From assembly GCA_025642065.1 (NCBI GenBank), contig JAODUP010000677.1, positions 62,001-126,000 on the forward strand: a stretch of DNA of 64,000 nt, in the 5' to 3' direction. Source of the stretch: Paralvinella palmiformis (taxonomy: Eukaryota; Annelida; Polychaeta; Terebellida; Alvinellidae). The number at the start of each line of letters is the position of its first letter. Position 1 is the first letter of the stretch. The position numbers and the translations under genes are program-made. Positions 43,273 through 55,786 of the stretch are shown here, piece by piece. The notes under the pieces were generated by a model. It saw nothing but the letters and a program-made list of their open reading frames with translations, ran no database searches and had not been told where the DNA came from.

Positions 43273-44834
43273 TTTATTTATAGAAGAGATTTCTCTTCCC
43301 GATAACAATGATGTAGTAGGTTACAGGTATGCTGTTAAATACAACTGTTAACATCTGCTCAAATTAACATTAGTTCAGGGATTAGAGTACGATTAGTTTT
43401 ACCTGAGATTATGATACATTGCCATCAAACAGACAACATAACATATCTCAGTCATCGTTCATCACTCTGCTAAATCGTCCGTAAATTAACACCAGGAGAT
43501 ATAATGAGAGATGAGTCGTGTGATGTGAAGATAGACGATGATAGGGGGTAAGTGTCAGTCATAAGTTGTCAATAGAGACAGACTGAGATGGTTATGTATT
43601 TATGAACTGTTGGAATATTGTTATGATAATAATCTGGACGGATGAGTGAGTGAGTGAGTGAGTGAGTCTGTCCGTCTGTCTCTCTATCTGACTATCTAGC
43701 TGTTTGTCTATCTATCTGTCTCTATGTATGTCTATATTCATGAATGCATGTATTTATTTATATCTGCCTGTCTAACTGCCTATACTCGTCTGACTACCTT
43801 TTCGACAGTCAACAATCTCTCAATGACTGAGTAAATAATTAGACGAGTGATTGAATCAATCAGTAAAACGTAATAACAAAACATCTGCACAAAGCTCATT
43901 TAAGGTAATTTCGTTTTACTTTCCTATAACGACAAAACAAATGATCCAACTAATCAATTCCAGATCCTGAAGCCGGGGGATCTGGCTTACAAGGAAAACA
44001 AGAAATACAGAATTTATCCTAAACAGTACGACAGCGTCCTTAGGATAATCCATAACTGTCAGATATTATCTAAGTTGGTTGAATACTGGCTTCATAATTA
44101 TAAACGTATCCCTTGACATTTAATCCGAGTTCCGGATCCCCATTGCTGCCGTTAGACGTCTGGATAACTTATTTAATCTTCCGAAATAGACATCCGGTTC
44201 TAGTGAGCAAAAATATACGAGAAAGGTTTTCTTACATCAAACGATTTTACATTATACCCGTATGCTCCGATGTGCGTCGAGTATCTTTATAAATATCAAC
44301 GTCGGTTCGGATAGCGATGTGCAAATGTTGGCAGATGGTCGATTAAAAAAGGCATCCATTGTGTTTGGAGAAGACAAGAAACCAGTTATAAGTAAGTACC
44401 CTAGGATAGAACCCTTCGGCAGCAATAGCATTAACTATACTACACGGTCATTCGTTGTATATCCCTCAAATCTCGAAAAGGTTGAACGCTCACAATGTGT
44501 TGTTTTTATTTGTTCAGAAGTTTCAAGAACAATAATATTATAGGCTTGATCTCTGTTTGTTCATATGTCAGCGGAGCTTTTAGCATGAAGTTGACGTATA
44601 CTGGTGTTATCTAGAATGTGAAAAACATTTGTTTGGTATCGTTTTGGGTATTTTATTAAATGGAAAAAATATATCCGCATTTACAAAATGTCGATAGTTT
44701 ATGATTTTCACTCTATCAGGATACTGTTGAGGGGCAGGCGGTTTTTATTGGAATATGCGTACGTAGCACTAGATCCAGAATGGAAAATATTAACCGTGAG
44801 ATGAACAACGGAATGGCTGTCTATAAACATTATA

Positions 44835-44835
<1 letters not shown>
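43273..44835. other. Unique sequence, no gene seen
   Basis: (GAGT)n at 43644-43670 followed by CTATCTGTCT-type words to about 43800. The plus frame 44262-44543 (93 codons) has no domain I recognise and no convincing splice context. Confidence 0.5.
43644..43670. repeat. (GAGT)n tetranucleotide repeat
   Basis: About six GAGT units, then degenerate (CTGT/CTAT)n. Confidence 0.92.

Positions 44836-44882
<47 letters not shown>
44836..44882. repeat. (AT)n microsatellite
   Basis: About 23 AT units. Confidence 0.95.
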
Positions 44883-44885
<3 letters not shown>

Positions 44886-45002
44886 CTGTACGATATCTTG
44901 GATACTTGAAATAAGAATTTGCAGATTTATGTCTGTCATCGGATAAAATCGTGTTAGGTGTGTTATATGATAACGTATAGATAATGATAATGATGATCTG
45001 TG

Positions 45003-45031
45003 ATAAGATGAAACACCCTTCAGATATGTCC
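45003..45031 (-). mobile_element. SINE body fragment
   Basis: AAGATGAAACACCCTTCAGATATGTCCGC is the body string shared by other SINE copies (shown here as AAGATGAAACACCC and TTCAGATATG); the rest of the element is absent. A (ATGATA)n-like tail remnant lies just to the left. Confidence 0.6.
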
Positions 45032-45087
45032 GCTCCATAAAAGTGGACAGAGGAAAAGAGAGAGAGATGGGCAGACTACGGGAAATT

Positions 45088-45115
45088 GAGTGAGTGAGTG
45101 AGTGAGTGAGTGAGT
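45088..45115. repeat. (GAGT)n tetranucleotide repeat
   Basis: Seven GAGT units. Confidence 0.93.
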
Positions 45116-45454
45116 TATATGTCTGTTTATCTGTCTCTATATATTAATATATTTAAGTATATATGTCAGTTAGTAGTAAGCCAATTACTCGGTCTATCAG
45201 TGAACCAGTCAGTGACTGATTCCATGAATGGCTCATTAAGTAGGTCATAGCAACACTTTGGCAGAAAAGGGTCATTTCTGCGGCCTCTCATTTACTTGCC
45301 GCTTTCTAATATGAAATGAAACAACGGAGTAAGTAAGTCTAGTCCCTCTAACAATAGATAGTTGTTAAAATATAAGTAAATAGTGTATATAACAGTATCT
45401 AAGACTACTTACTAATGGTCACATATTACTTGAGTTGGTTTAATGATGGTTTGG

Positions 45455-45484
45455 TGTGTGTGTTTAGGTGTGTGTGTGTTTAGG

Positions 45485-45531
<47 letters not shown>

Positions 45532-45550
45532 ATGTGTGTGTGTGTGCGTG
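45455..45550. repeat. (GT)n, (AT)n, (GT)n
   Basis: GTGTGTGTTTAG repeated twice, then (AT)n at 45498-45526, then GTGTGTGTGTGCGTG. Confidence 0.92.
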
Positions 45551-46026
45551 CATGTCGTTTGTTTATATAGTTAAATATATTACTGTGTGAGAGGGAAACT
45601 GTTTGGAATACTGATATCTATCAGAACGAAACATCAGGCTAACGAAATGGTTGTGGCGAATAGTCCCTTTAAAATGTCTCTTTAAAAATCGGTTAACTAA
45701 TTCTTTAAGGGATCAGCATTTAGTAAAGGAACATTGCCTATTAAGAGGTCTTGAAAGGGTGGAAAGGATAAAAATAAATACATGGGCATTGCTAATCAGT
45801 AACAATAATGTAAAACAAATGGCTATTTATTGTATTCCTTTCAAGTCGTTCGCATTTTAGTTATCAATATAAGTAATATTATAGGTTTGATCTGGAGCGG
45901 TTTCTATCTTGTTTTGCGCATCCAATAGATTTACGTCAGCGTACATCTCTAGTGTCTTACAAAATGGATGTAATTAGTTACCACTTTATGCCTTCGGGAA
46001 ACCTCGTCTTTGCTTCTTCTGTTTTT
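45551..46026. other. AT-rich sequence, no gene seen
   Basis: The 69-codon plus frame 45651-45860 has no recognisable domain. Confidence 0.5.
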
Positions 46027-46190
46027 AGGGGCTGGGGGCGTTAGCACAGCTAGGGTGAAGCGCTGCACCCGCAAATCACGATCTTCTGTCATGTACCTGA
46101 GTTTTGGGGATGTTTCCTCGGCGAAGTCGCGCCTCGGCTATATATCCTATGTGAGCTAGTACTGAGGTTAAATAAAGCTTCCACTCTCCC
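46027..46190 (+). mobile_element. tRNA-derived SINE of a different family
   Basis: GGCGTTAGCACAGCTAGGG resembles an A-box region, followed by AGCGCTGCACCCGCAAATCA and a degenerate B box (GAGTTTTGGGGA). The 3' part ends near AATAAAGCTTCCACTCTCCC. A single copy in the window; the call rests on the tRNA-like boxes. Confidence 0.5.
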
Positions 46191-46789
46191 ACCATTCTGT
46201 TTTCAAGAAAGGCGACTACATAGCGTGAGAAGTATGTTTCAGTGTTTATAATTTAAGTTCAATCGTTATGGAACTAACCAATGGGCTGGTGTTAATTGCT
46301 ACGTCGTGTTGTTCGTATTTGGCCAACTGGCTTAACTTGGTTACACGTACACAGCACGGGCTCAAATGTGTCGAAATGTTGGACAGTTCCTCCAATCTCT
46401 TCTACATATTCTATTGTATATCGTATATAAAGAGTTAACAGTTCTTACAATCATCAGCGTTTTATTGTTTCCTTTTTATAGTTTCCTTAGTTAAAAGTCG
46501 TGCTAAGTGCGGGATGACTTTAATCGATTTTCGATGAAACATTTTATAACATATATCTCAATATGAAAAGTCGCCGCTGTGGGTCGGTCTAGTCCACTAA
46601 TATGTTGTCCAACGATTCCTTTGACGATTGGTGATTATCTGTGCCAGTGTTTTATATCCAAAACTGCTAACAAACATACCGACCCACATACAGAAATAAA
46701 CGGAGAGAGAGAGAGAGAGAACTACTCAAATCTACCTACTCCGAGCCAGTATCACGTGACATTTACTCGGCTCGCTCTCACTGAATTAT
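46191..46789. other. Unique sequence, no gene seen
   Basis: A short (GA)n at 46702-46719. The 112-codon plus frame 46579-46917 has no recognisable domain. Confidence 0.5.
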
Positions 46790-47290
46790 TAACATCTGTT
46801 TACTGCGACCGCTCAGTACCGAAGCCATGGATCATCATAATCCATCATTCGGGATCGATACAGACAAGTGATCCAGACAAGCTAGCGAGTCAATGGTCGC
46901 TATATCCGAAGTCGTAGGGTCGGCGTCACTTTGCCACCAATATATAGGGTCTACGGGGGTCAAGACGGTCTAAGGGCGCGGCCATTTTGTTTCGAAGGGA
47001 CAAAAATCGCTTCTTTTCGGTGATTTAGCTTCGACTTCCTTCGCTAAGCCGGCGTCGTTATCTTTCGTAATTATAGCCCGCTTTTGAGAAAACGTAGTAC
47101 AGTTCTCACGCATCACGTGCGCCCAAATCAAGCGATGCCGCCCGAGTTCAAGGTCGCGTGGTCGTCTGAGAGACGAGATCGTGAAAAACGATAATGAGGC
47201 GATAATTATGAGAACTGATCTGTGGGTGTGTACGTGTGTGTCGACTTGTCAGCTGACTGGTGGTGGTTTCATTTTGATGTGCACAGAAAC
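46790..47290. promoter_or_regulatory. CpG-rich unique island, promoter-like words
   Basis: CpG-dense block with GCGGCCATTTTG (YY1-like, 46978-46989), an AATATATAGGG TATA-like string (about 46939), CACGTG E-box (about 47116) and TTATCGTTTTTCACG-type palindromic words. No exon-like frame; possible promoter or enhancer. Confidence 0.32.
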
Positions 47291-49833
47291 TTGGCAACGA
47301 TGCACAACGGCAGACAATGGACAATGAAGATGCCCCCCTAGTTAATAAATAATCACCAATACGCTCTTTTTTTGAATGACTGTAGGCGTAGATGATACGC
47401 ATATCTAAGACAGTTCGACGTTGTTCTCTAGTAAACAGAACAGAATGAGGCTACTGTGTAATAATTATAAACGCCTAGACTGTTCTTTTGTTCGCACATA
47501 TCACCGCCCAACATGCTCGGTATGAAAACACACCTCTTCTGGTATATTTTAAATCTAAAAAAACAAAACAATATGCAATACATATCTGTACAGACTTTGA
47601 TATTGCAAGTAGACAGTTGTATTGTTAAACCCGCCGACTAAAGCTTTCTTCGGTTTAACTCTATCGATTCATTCGTTAAAAAATATAATCCAAAGCACAA
47701 TGTCTCACACGACGACTCGCACTAAATGATCTTTTCGGCCTCAAACACCGACACTGATGTTCCCAAGAATTAGGAAAAACCCAAGATGGATATCCAATTC
47801 CGGGGGGTCGAGGGTTGTTCTCGGAATCTACTGCTGAGAAATTGCCCGTTATGGTATGGGATGTGGAACGTTTTAATTCGGATAAAATATTAACACCCCG
47901 AGGAGCATGTCTCTTTTTCTGTCAATTTGTTTGGTTGATAAATATGAATGAGATATTTATTTAACCTTGACCTTGTTCATACCTTAGACAAGTAGCCGAG
48001 GAGTTGGTATCAATCAATAAATCTACAAACACAGGTACAAGTCGGACTGTTGAGGATGTTTAGAGAACAGTGATCTAATCACTAAACAATCAGGGTGTCT
48101 TTTAGCACATCAGACAGCAACATCTATATTATCAAACAAGAATCTTGTTTTCCTGCTGAGCGAAAGTGGTAAATGAATGGGTATTGGCATGAACCGAACT
48201 CAAAGTGCACACACACACACACACACACACAATCAATGGCTACATCGATTATTCTGTTCGATGTATTTATTATCAGTGAATATAATCTTCGTTAATATTT
48301 ATTTAATAACATGCATAATAGAAGACAGTTTCGTTTCATATTTATGACGTCATGCCGAGGCAAAGTTTTGACACTCACGTGGATACTCTCTTGGCACATA
48401 AACAATGACATTTCAAATAATATTAAATGTTAATATATTTATCTCGGTACCAGCTCACCCCCACATCTAACACCCCCCACCCCCGACACGTATCCCAGGT
48501 GTGACTAGTACCGAAACAAACCAAACGAAAGCTTCATTCTAACTCTGCATCACCAGTTTCTAAGTAATCTATATTATTTTAAACGATATGCATGAGATCC
48601 GGATCAGTGAGCTTGATCAAGACTGACTGGAATCTTAAAAGGAGGTGGTAAGCTTCAGATGCTGTGTTAACAAAACTCAACGTTATGGGATGTCCATATT
48701 GTTAGACATTGTATATACAATACTACACAAAGAGTACTATATAGATTTTGCAAATAATTAATGACTAAACTAAACTAAACACGCCATCTCCAGGATCGTT
48801 TGTTCGGATTGTGAATAAGTAACTGTTCCAGAAAGGTAACGTTTACAATGTCATCAGCAGAAAACAACTTTCGAATATACACAAATAGAGCGAAAGCTCA
48901 ATATCAAGGTAGCTGTCTTCCCACTGGCTCTCCCCCCAAAAACATTTAAATCGCAACGTATTCTACGCTCCACTTTTTATTAAACTATTCGTACACCCTT
49001 TATTTATTTGGAAATGTGCTTATATTAACTATGTAAATTAGAATACGTAATTTGCTCAATGGTCTCATCTTGCCACGAGATATTATCGATTCAGTTTGGT
49101 AAACAAGTTTTGGCTTTATGTCCCGATATCATATTGCCTCAGGGCTAAGATACTGTCGATATGTCTCCGTCATGGCACTACCATTTCGATAGATCTCTAT
49201 CACACACGCACACGCACGCACACAAAACATCTCGTCCATATTTATAAAAATTACTAAAAGAAATCATATTTCGGAGTCATGATTCCGTACTGGATCAAGA
49301 AACAGTTCCTAAACTTCCTGAAAGTCCTTCAATGTTTACACTCGGTAAACTATGATCCTACTATCTTATCAAAGAAGGATTAGTAATACCCTGTGGGAGG
49401 GGGGGACAGTTCCGGATTTTTACTTATTGAGTATTGATCTACTTTCCTATATACATATCTATCTTCCTACCGATTGAATTATCTACCTGGCCAATGGCAT
49501 ACCTATCTATCCACTTCCCGGCTACAATATTCCATAATTCCCGTTTGATGGCAGACCTCATTACAGACGCCCAAGTTCCAGTATCAGATCACAATAATTC
49601 CTTTGTCTAGTGAGTGGTTCATCCACTGATAAATGCCCTGAGCCTGAAAATTTCATATTTCGCGTATACGTAGCGCCCTTTCCAAACCGAAACCTGTCCA
49701 GAGACACCCTACACACGTGACAGGATGAAAGGTCAACAACCTCTCGGCCTAATGTCTCAGGTGAGAGCCGCGACTAATTTAAACTGAGTAATCACTGACT
49801 CATCTATCTACCTGACCGACTACATATCTAACT
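47291..49833. other. Unique sequence, no gene seen
   Basis: A short (AC)n at 48210-48231, CGCACACACGCAC at about 49204-49223 and a G run at 49395-49406. CCACTGGC and similar words do not reach CTCF-like threshold. No exon supported over 2.5 kb. Confidence 0.5.
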
Positions 49834-49930
49834 ACAGTGAAACCTATATAATTAGACCAGACAAGTGTCTTGTCTTTATGTGACCGGGTTAGACAAGCAT
49901 GTGGCCGGATTAGACAAGCCTGTTTAGATG
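49834..49930. mobile_element. Possible pogo/Tigger-type transposon end
   Basis: ACAGTGAAACCTATATAATT resembles the 5'-CAGTnnAACCTCTATATAA terminal inverted repeat of pogo/Tigger elements (family knowledge). It is followed by three diverged TTAGACAAG(T/C) repeats. No matching opposite end was found in the window. Confidence 0.38.
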
Positions 49931-50874
49931 ATGACTAAATACAGCTAACCATCACCACGTTGTATATCAGACAGGCTACCTGTAGTTCTATCAAATACAT
50001 TTATTTATATCACTACCTATACGGAATGTCTACTCCACTACTTTTGTCAGTATATTCTTCGTTTGATCTGTGTGTACTCAGAACAAAATTGCTTTGACTC
50101 TTTTAAAACGACTAACATGACATCTATCGGCAGCCAGGAATACCATGGTTGTGGGTACTAAGTAGTCAACAGTGTTGAGGCAGTACATACTAAATTAACC
50201 TTGTTAATTTAGTGATATAAATGTTTATTTGTTTATCGGTTTGATTGTAGGTCTGTTTGTTTGTTTGTTTTGGTTTGGTTTGGTTTTGTAACCTCATCAA
50301 TTAAACTTGTAGATTAATAATATCTTATTGTTAATACCTTAGGCTAGTGTTATTTACAAATCTTCCTACAATAACAAATATAACTAAAGCGGTTTTATTA
50401 TTCACTCCTTGGAGATGTCACCTTGTTTACTTAGAAATAAATTCCCTATATTCATCAATATTTCGTATTTTCGTACTGACTTAATCGAATGACAAATAAA
50501 TATCACAATTACGGAGAAATTAATAACATATTACAATATTATTAACATTTGTAGAATAAATAGATTACCCGTATTAATGGATACCCATTATCAATATTAA
50601 AATGACATAAAATGCGATACAAATAATATGCTAATTTTAAAATGCCATCTAGCTCATTCATATCATTCAATGGAATTCGCGAGATGTGTTGTATCTCATT
50701 GCGCATGCGTTTTGAATATTGCCTATTACCAGTTATGTTACGACTGGTGTCAACAAATAAAACATAGCGGCTCAATTGTTGAGTGGCAAATTAATACATG
50801 AAAGAGTGAATGAACGAGTTATTTTTTTTAACTTCGACTCTTGGCCTATTGACTGCACCCACCATGAGAGTGTC

Positions 50875-50876
<2 letters not shown>
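49931..50876. other. AT-rich sequence, no gene seen
   Basis: (GTTT)n and (TGGTT)n words at 50253-50289; an inverted pair TTAACCTTGTTAA near 50195-50207. A minus frame 50542-50775 lacks a known motif. Confidence 0.55.
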
Positions 50877-50935
<59 letters not shown>

Positions 50936-50940
50936 AGATA

Positions 50941-50994
<54 letters not shown>
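50877..50994. repeat. (AT)n-(GT)n-(AT)n tract, 118 bp
   Basis: Two long AT arrays separated by GTGTGTGTGTGTGTAGAT. Self-complementary, so prone to cruciform formation and assembly error. Confidence 0.96.
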
Positions 50995-50997
<3 letters not shown>

Positions 50998-51379
50998 CAC
51001 TTGGTACAATAGTTATTGTAGGTATGGACGACAAAAGCTTACAGCCAGAAACAGCAGGCTTCTCGCCAAACAGACTGTTATATAAAATAGTTCAGATCAT
51101 GAATATTAATTAGATCAAATGATGTCCTAAGAACTAGGACGTTTAATTATTTGGCTGTCATTCGTTTGATAATTATGATTTCCAGAAGAGCAATTTTCCG
51201 GTGGTCTCTAAATACGACAGGTATACTAATGTTAGTTTCACTGTAATTAATACAGGTGAAGTGTAGGCATTAACTGACGACCATCACTCTTACGATAAAG
51301 GTTTTAGAGTATATGTATCCATTATTTGAATGGGCAGCATTGATATTTTATTCATTTCAACGCCATGATTCTCCTCATA

Positions 51380-51560
51380 TTCCGCGACGAATTCGAAATC
51401 CAACATGGCCGACCATAGTTTAGAAAGACGTCGCCATACCTATTTTGTGTTTTCGCCTAAAGGTTTACGGTAAATATTTAATGTTAACCGATCAGAAGCT
51501 GAGTAGGGGATGAAACATGACAACAATATGGCGACGCATTCAAATGGGCCAACTACGTCA
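51380..51560. promoter_or_regulatory. YY1/Pho-like word cluster
   Basis: CAACATGGCCGAC (51401-51413), GACGTCGCCATAC (about 51428) and CAATATGGCGACG (51524-51536) lie within 140 bases; each holds the GCCAT/ATGGC core of YY1/Pho. Sequence is unique and CpG-containing. Function is inferred. Confidence 0.3.
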
Positions 51561-51959
51561 CCACTATCTGTGTTATATCTCAGAAATGGGATCCGATACG
51601 ACAACGCTGCAGGTACCAGGATGTATTCACGACGCTATTAAATGTTTTAAGCGTGCGCTTTTTGGTAATGACGAGTGTTGTTGATCCTGCTGTGAATAAT
51701 GCTGTTGTTATTGTTCTTGTTACCATTTGTCCTTTCTGATTAAGACTATCATTTGCCAAACATTTCCTGTTCACGTTGTACATCTGTAGCTCAATATGTA
51801 TGTGTCACCTAATACGAGTACTAAAGCGCTCTAAACATTGTCCACGGTTCGGTTAATTGTTTCTTGACAACTCAACTCCCCGGGGAGTCTAACGTTTGCG
51901 GTGGAATACAGCACGGATGCTGTCTATCATTGGTCCACCTTACTGTTTGGGAAGGCCTT

Positions 51960-51961
<2 letters not shown>

Positions 51962-52056
<95 letters not shown>
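51962..52056. repeat. (CT)n, 95 bp
   Basis: A pure 95-base CT tract, the longest homopyrimidine run in the window. Ser/Leu-rich plus frames and Arg/Glu-rich minus frames across it are artefacts. Confidence 0.98.
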
Positions 52057-52058
<2 letters not shown>

Positions 52059-52078
52059 GCACATACAGATGCACCCGA

Positions 52079-52130
52079 GTGTGTGTGTGTGTGTGTGTTT
52101 GTATGTATGTATGTATGTATGTGCGTGTAA
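52079..52130. repeat. (GT)n then (GTAT)n
   Basis: GTGTGT run followed by five GTAT units. Confidence 0.93.
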
Positions 52131-52499
52131 AATTTGTCGTCAACAAATAACAATATACCCATACTCAATTATACATCTTCAGTTGTTTTAGGTGAAAAGA
52201 AACTGCTATGCCTTCTCTCGTAGTTCTGGGTCTCGAACAATTTATTCCCCACTCAGTACTTGGTACACTACGCCCTTAGCTATTTAGACGAGGTGAAATA
52301 TCATACAATAAATACCGCAATGTCATATCTGGGTATAACTAGTAAATATGACAACATCTACATCAAATTACATGAGAATCATCTGATATCTGACCTTGAT
52401 ACGTGACCTTCGAAGAGCAATTTAATGTGAATGAATAAATAACTGGATTTTGTATTATATTGATGACACTATTTGAGAATCACTGGTCAAAATGGTCTA

Positions 52500-52650
52500 C
52501 GTTACCGGGTTGGTCGTCTTAAATGTGGCAAAATGGCGGCAGTTACTTCCGGTTTGGCGGTCATGGCGTCGTGATTATAGGCGCAAGATAAGTATTGAAC
52601 CGGAAGTATGACATAACGAACGGGGATCACGTTACCGGGGTAACTATTGG
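52500..52650. promoter_or_regulatory. YY1 plus paired ETS motifs, promoter-like
   Basis: AAAATGGCGGC (52530-52540, perfect YY1 word) is followed at once by ACTTCCGGT (52545-52553) and, inverted 46 bases on, ACCGGAAGT (52599-52607). A second ATGGCG lies at about 52563. CGTTACCGG occurs on both sides (52499 and 52629), the right one within GTTACCGGGGTAAC. The combination is characteristic of short TATA-less, often bidirectional, animal promoters. No adjoining exon is evident. Confidence 0.42.
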
Positions 52651-52743
52651 CGCTTCATTTAAACGAACAGAGGGGATAAGGGACAAACCTACAGATGGAC
52701 GGACAGACACATAGAAAGGTAGATAACAACATAGATAAATAAA

Positions 52744-53954
52744 CACGCGCGAGCGCGCACGCACGCGAACACATATTAACAAACACACGCACAAAATACA
52801 TATACAAATATACAAGGAAGGAACACAAAAGATGATTAATGATGATAAATAACTAATGATCATTGATGAGTTATTGATATCTATTTATGAAATAGTTATG
52901 CAGTTTTGACTTAGTACGATATGGCATATTACGGTATTAGGCGCGCATGTGCACTGACACCCACGCGAGCGCGCGCGCTTTCCCTTTACAACTACCAAAC
53001 GGGGGTAAGTTCCGACTTTGATGTTGGACTTCTGATTGGATTAGATCATGAATTATAAATAATTCTATAGGTGAGCTGCTTTGATATAGCGATTTATGGT
53101 CACGTGTCATATAATGTATAATAATATTAGTAATTGTTTGGTAAATTTATTTCGTAAATAAACAGTTCATAAATTATAGACTGTGGTATGTCACATACCG
53201 TCGTCGGCATAGCTGGTTAACCGTCTTATTCCACGTGACATATTTCTGGATATAATCTGGAAACGACGTAACGGACTTAGGTATGGTCTAGAAATACAGT
53301 AAATAAATACTGGGTGTAATAAGTTAGAATTATCACTTATACGGTGAAATAAAAACATCTATATTCTATTATTATGCTTTCATAAAGTGTGAAATGCTGG
53401 ATATATTTGTCCACTGAGAGCCTTATTTCTTGTTGTTATGTATTTTACGTCTTCACACAAGGATTGGTGAAATTTTATCTATAAGCTTGCCTCTTATGTC
53501 AATTCGGACGTAATTCACAACCGTCAGTAAAGTCAAACAAACAGGAAAAGGTTTTGGGAAAACCCCCATAAGAGACAAAACCATTGAAAATTTAAGACCG
53601 TATTAAGAATCTAGATAATGGCCCGAGAAGAACAACACCACATGGGCCGAATATAATGCGGTAAATGATCCAATGTTCAGATTGTATTGATGTCGTAAGT
53701 GGCTTAATGATCCGGGATGCTTTAGATAAACACCACGTGATTCATTTTTTTTCAGTCTTAAAGCTCAGTCAGAGCCACTTTACATATTTATTTCAAAACG
53801 TATAACCGTTTTGACTTTAACCTCTGGCGCTTGTACAATATGGTAACATCGTAAACTAACATAGGAGGATGCTGTTTCTAAATGCATTTTATAAAAGTGT
53901 AATCTATAATACATCACTGTCTCAAGCAAGATGAACAGGTGAAAAGGCAGCAGT
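52744..53954. other. Unique AT-rich sequence, no gene seen
   Basis: Short CG/CA alternations at 52745-52772 and 52961-52978. No exon or repeat otherwise supported. Confidence 0.5.
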
Positions 53955-54030
53955 CGAGGAGGAGTTCGAACCGCGAACCCCAGAGGATCTAGTTCAGCAC
54001 TCTTTTACTGAGCTACCATCAGCATAGTAT
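53955..54030 (-). mobile_element. tRNA-like SINE head
   Basis: Minus strand reads GATGGTAGCTCAGTAAAAGA (A-box-like) and GCGGTTCGAACTCC (B-box-like) at tRNA-like spacing, with CTAGATCCTCTGGGG between. It lacks matching acceptor stems, so it is a SINE or pseudo-tRNA rather than a functional tRNA. Confidence 0.6.
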
Positions 54031-55232
54031 AATTCTGGAGTGAGCCAGAACTACGTCCAGTTGGCGACTCTATGTCAGCCTCTTGTAGGCCACGTCTTAA
54101 TTGAGTATCGTTCTGGATTCGATTGCTTGCCACGTGATCCTGGTTTCTGTAACAGGACATCGGGTGAGGTCAGAGCTCCAGTAAATTTATCCGTGCTTGA
54201 CCTGCGATGCGAGCGGAAATAGAAAACTCCGGAATAAAATATCGTGTGACACTCCGGATGTTTAAAGGAATTCATCGCTGCCGTGGTCTTGATCCAGGTC
54301 AGTAGAAGTGGTTTGTTCTTGGATAGGCGGGACTGGGAGATAAAATGAAAGGTGATTGTAGGAGAATTGATTGGCTTAATTCTTAGCTTGCCATTCGAGT
54401 TGGCTCTTGGTGCATTTATCGTTTAAGCAATCACATACACACCCAAGCATGCACACAGTATCATCCTACCAAATGCTTTATACAGAACGGATTACATAAT
54501 GTATTATAAACAATGTCTTATGGAAACTGTTCATCTTGATAATGGTCGATTATGAAAATTTGCTGTTATGAACATTGTCGTTTATGAACATTGTCCTATA
54601 TGAACTTTATCTATTTTGATCCAAATCAGGATCCAGACCATTAAGAACATTAGCTTTTGCGACGTAAATTTCTACCAGACTCTAACAGCTTATTAGATCC
54701 AGAGAGGTCCAACTTCAATAATAGTAATAATAATGTTTATTTTCTGTTTGCTGTTATTATTATTATTATTATTAGTAGTAGTAGTAGTAGTACTGGTATG
54801 CTAAAATTAATATTGTTGTTGGTGTTGTTGTTTAATTTATGTTTTCTTGTTTATGTTTGTGCTCCTATTCCATATTTTAAAACAATCAACAATCAATCGT
54901 ATTAGTTTTGTTTACATTGTCGTTGTGATTAATGTCCGTGTTTGTGTACTTAATGTTAATGTTGTTAATTCAGACAATACGCTTTCTTTACGTTATTGTT
55001 GTTGTTACCTATTGTTGTTATTGTTGTTGTCGTTGCTGTTGTCTGCGGTATTTGCATTATATATCAGCTGTCCTCGTCACCACGAGCCGTGGTTTGAGAT
55101 CGATCATCAAATGACCTTGACAAAGTCATCCCAAATCGGATGATTTCCTGACGTCCACATTGCCCAATCTACTTTCGTGTTCTATATACTATTGACATGA
55201 TGATAGTGCTAGTTATCTTTGCTTTACGACTA
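54031..55232. other. Unique sequence, no gene seen
   Basis: (ATT)n(AGT)n at 54755-54790 and GTTGTTGTT runs at 54815-55045. Open frames on both strands at 54040-54275 overlap without a domain; those at 54657-55143 follow the repeats. TATGAACATTGTC-type words recur four times at about 54520-54610. Confidence 0.5.
54755..54790. repeat. (ATT)n(AGT)n microsatellite
   Basis: Twelve trinucleotide units. Confidence 0.92.
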
Positions 55233-55246
55233 ACGCCCCCTGGTAG
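55233..55246 (-). promoter_or_regulatory. CTCF-like site (12/14)
   Basis: Minus strand reads CTACCAGGGGGCGT; ACCAGGGGGCG is the vertebrate-style core, with mismatches only at the second and last core positions. Confidence 0.42.
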
Positions 55247-55370
55247 ACGAGATATTACTAACATGTTACAGCTCATCATTACTTAGTTGTGTCTGGTTTG
55301 GAAGCGGGGGGAGGGGGTTCAGGTTACAGATATATGTAGATTGTGAGTACAGATGTGTATATATTGTTGG

Positions 55371-55372
<2 letters not shown>

Positions 55373-55406
<34 letters not shown>

Positions 55407-55530
55407 GTGTGTGTGTGTTTGTTTGTTTGTATTGAGAGTGTGTGTGTGTGTGTGTGTATGTGTGCGTACGTGTGTGTATGTGCATGTATATGTGTGTGTA
55501 TGTGTGCGTGCGTGCTTGCGTGCGTACTCG
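55373..55530. repeat. (AT)n and compound (GT)n
   Basis: (AT)n at 55374-55401, then GTGTGT, GTTTGTTT and GTATGTGCGT units to 55530. All open frames across it are artefacts. Confidence 0.94.
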
Positions 55531-55786
55531 GCTACCCACATATATGTAAACGGGTGCGTATGTTTGTGTGCATATGTATGTGTTCTCAAGTGGTTGTGTG
55601 GTTCAAATGTAGTTTTAAAACTTCGAGATAAATATCTCAATTATATAGATTAAGGACGTCAGGTATACAGGTAGATGTCAAGGAACGATGGCATGTTGGG
55701 AGATGTATTACGTCAACAATCGATTATAAATGTCTATAGTTATGAAATTAGTGACAAATGTGATAAGGTTATGGTTTGTAACAGCC

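Noticed and set aside
51864..52191. Three overlapping plus frames (SLSLSL...) and an RERERE minus frame
   Set aside because: Translations of the 95-base CT tract.
53955..54030. Functional tRNA gene on the minus strand
   Set aside because: A- and B-box words are present, but acceptor and anticodon stems do not pair properly; more likely a SINE head.
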